A stretch of DNA of 5,162 bases from JBJFGR01 sp051892875 (GTDB lineage: Bacteria; Pseudomonadota; Gammaproteobacteria; Enterobacterales; Succinivibrionaceae), in contig JBJFGR010000001.1 of the NCBI GenBank assembly GCA_051892875.1, positions 1-5,162 on the forward strand. The letters run 5' to 3'. Both the position numbers and the translations under genes were made by a program. The notes below the pieces were generated by a model, which did not search any database, was not told where the DNA came from, and was given only the letters and a program-made list of their open reading frames with translations. This document shows positions 5,046 to 5,162 of the stretch, one piece after another; the first letter of the stretch is position 1; every line of letters starts with the position of its first letter.

Positions 5046-5162
5046 TTAAAGTTATTAAAAAACGTTATAAATCAATGTATTATGAGCAAACATTTTTACT
5101 ATAATGAAGAATGATTATTTCTTCCTTCAGCTTTATTGCTATGTACTAGTAACCATTTTTGC

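Larger units (their letters stand above)
4154..5162. other. Kilobase downstream region, mostly non-coding
   Basis: After the terminator I find no gene I can assign. 4154-4378 is AT-rich with two C-runs (4254-4257 and 4273-4277). 4379-4466 is dense in palindromes. One doubtful ORF (4485-4682) follows, then TTTCC repeats (4688-4775). 4776-5004 shows nothing recognisable. 5005-5045 holds AGAATACA repeats. The last 60 bp are open on both strands but too short to call. No tRNA, CRISPR array or transposase is visible. Confidence 0.6.

Noticed and set aside
5099..5162. Minus-strand gene end (about 20 codons before a TAG at 5099-5101) or plus-strand gene start at ATG 5104
   Set aside because: Both frames are open to the right edge, but they overlap, neither has a clear SD or family match, and the stretch is too short to decide.

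Overview
The window is strongly AT-rich (roughly 70% by eye) and its starts are ATG with AAGGA/AATAAGG Shine-Dalgarno sequences. A protein close to RP4 TraJ and an RP4-type transfer origin point to a proteobacterium, most likely a low-GC gammaproteobacterium; the sequence does not allow a genus to be named. The gene content is that of a mobile element (plasmid, or integrative mobilizable/satellite-like island), not core chromosome.

Layout. 1-721 (minus): the N-terminal 240 residues of a type I restriction enzyme R subunit (HsdR), running off the left edge. 838-1224 (minus): a complete TraJ-type relaxosome protein. 1225-1857: a 633-bp control region with no convincing gene. It holds an RP4-like oriT (GAATAAGG box at 1451, nic motif CATCCTG|CC at 1487-1495), two hairpins, a cluster of 11-bp iterons (1586-1693), a TTTCC-rich repeat, and a leader with mutually exclusive stem-loops. 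1858-2187 and 2209-4077 (plus): a two-gene replication operon, made of a small winged-helix (AlpA/excisionase-like) protein and a 622-aa superfamily 3 helicase of the D5/DUF5906 type, closed by a hairpin terminator at 4100-4153. 4154-5162: a mostly non-coding kilobase with a 43-bp near-perfect palindrome (4424-4466), a doubtful 65-aa ORF, and further copies of the TTTCC repeat seen upstream of the replication operon.

How the parts could work together (inference): the helicase, perhaps helped by the small DNA-binding protein, would act at the repeat clusters on either side of its operon, giving autonomous or post-excision replication reminiscent of the split ori/crr arrangement of phage P4. 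TraJ would bind next to nic and recruit a TraI-type relaxase. No relaxase follows traJ in this window; the next gene is hsdR. The element may therefore borrow a relaxase from a helper conjugative element, or encode one outside the window. The restriction system is probably cargo that protects the element or its host.
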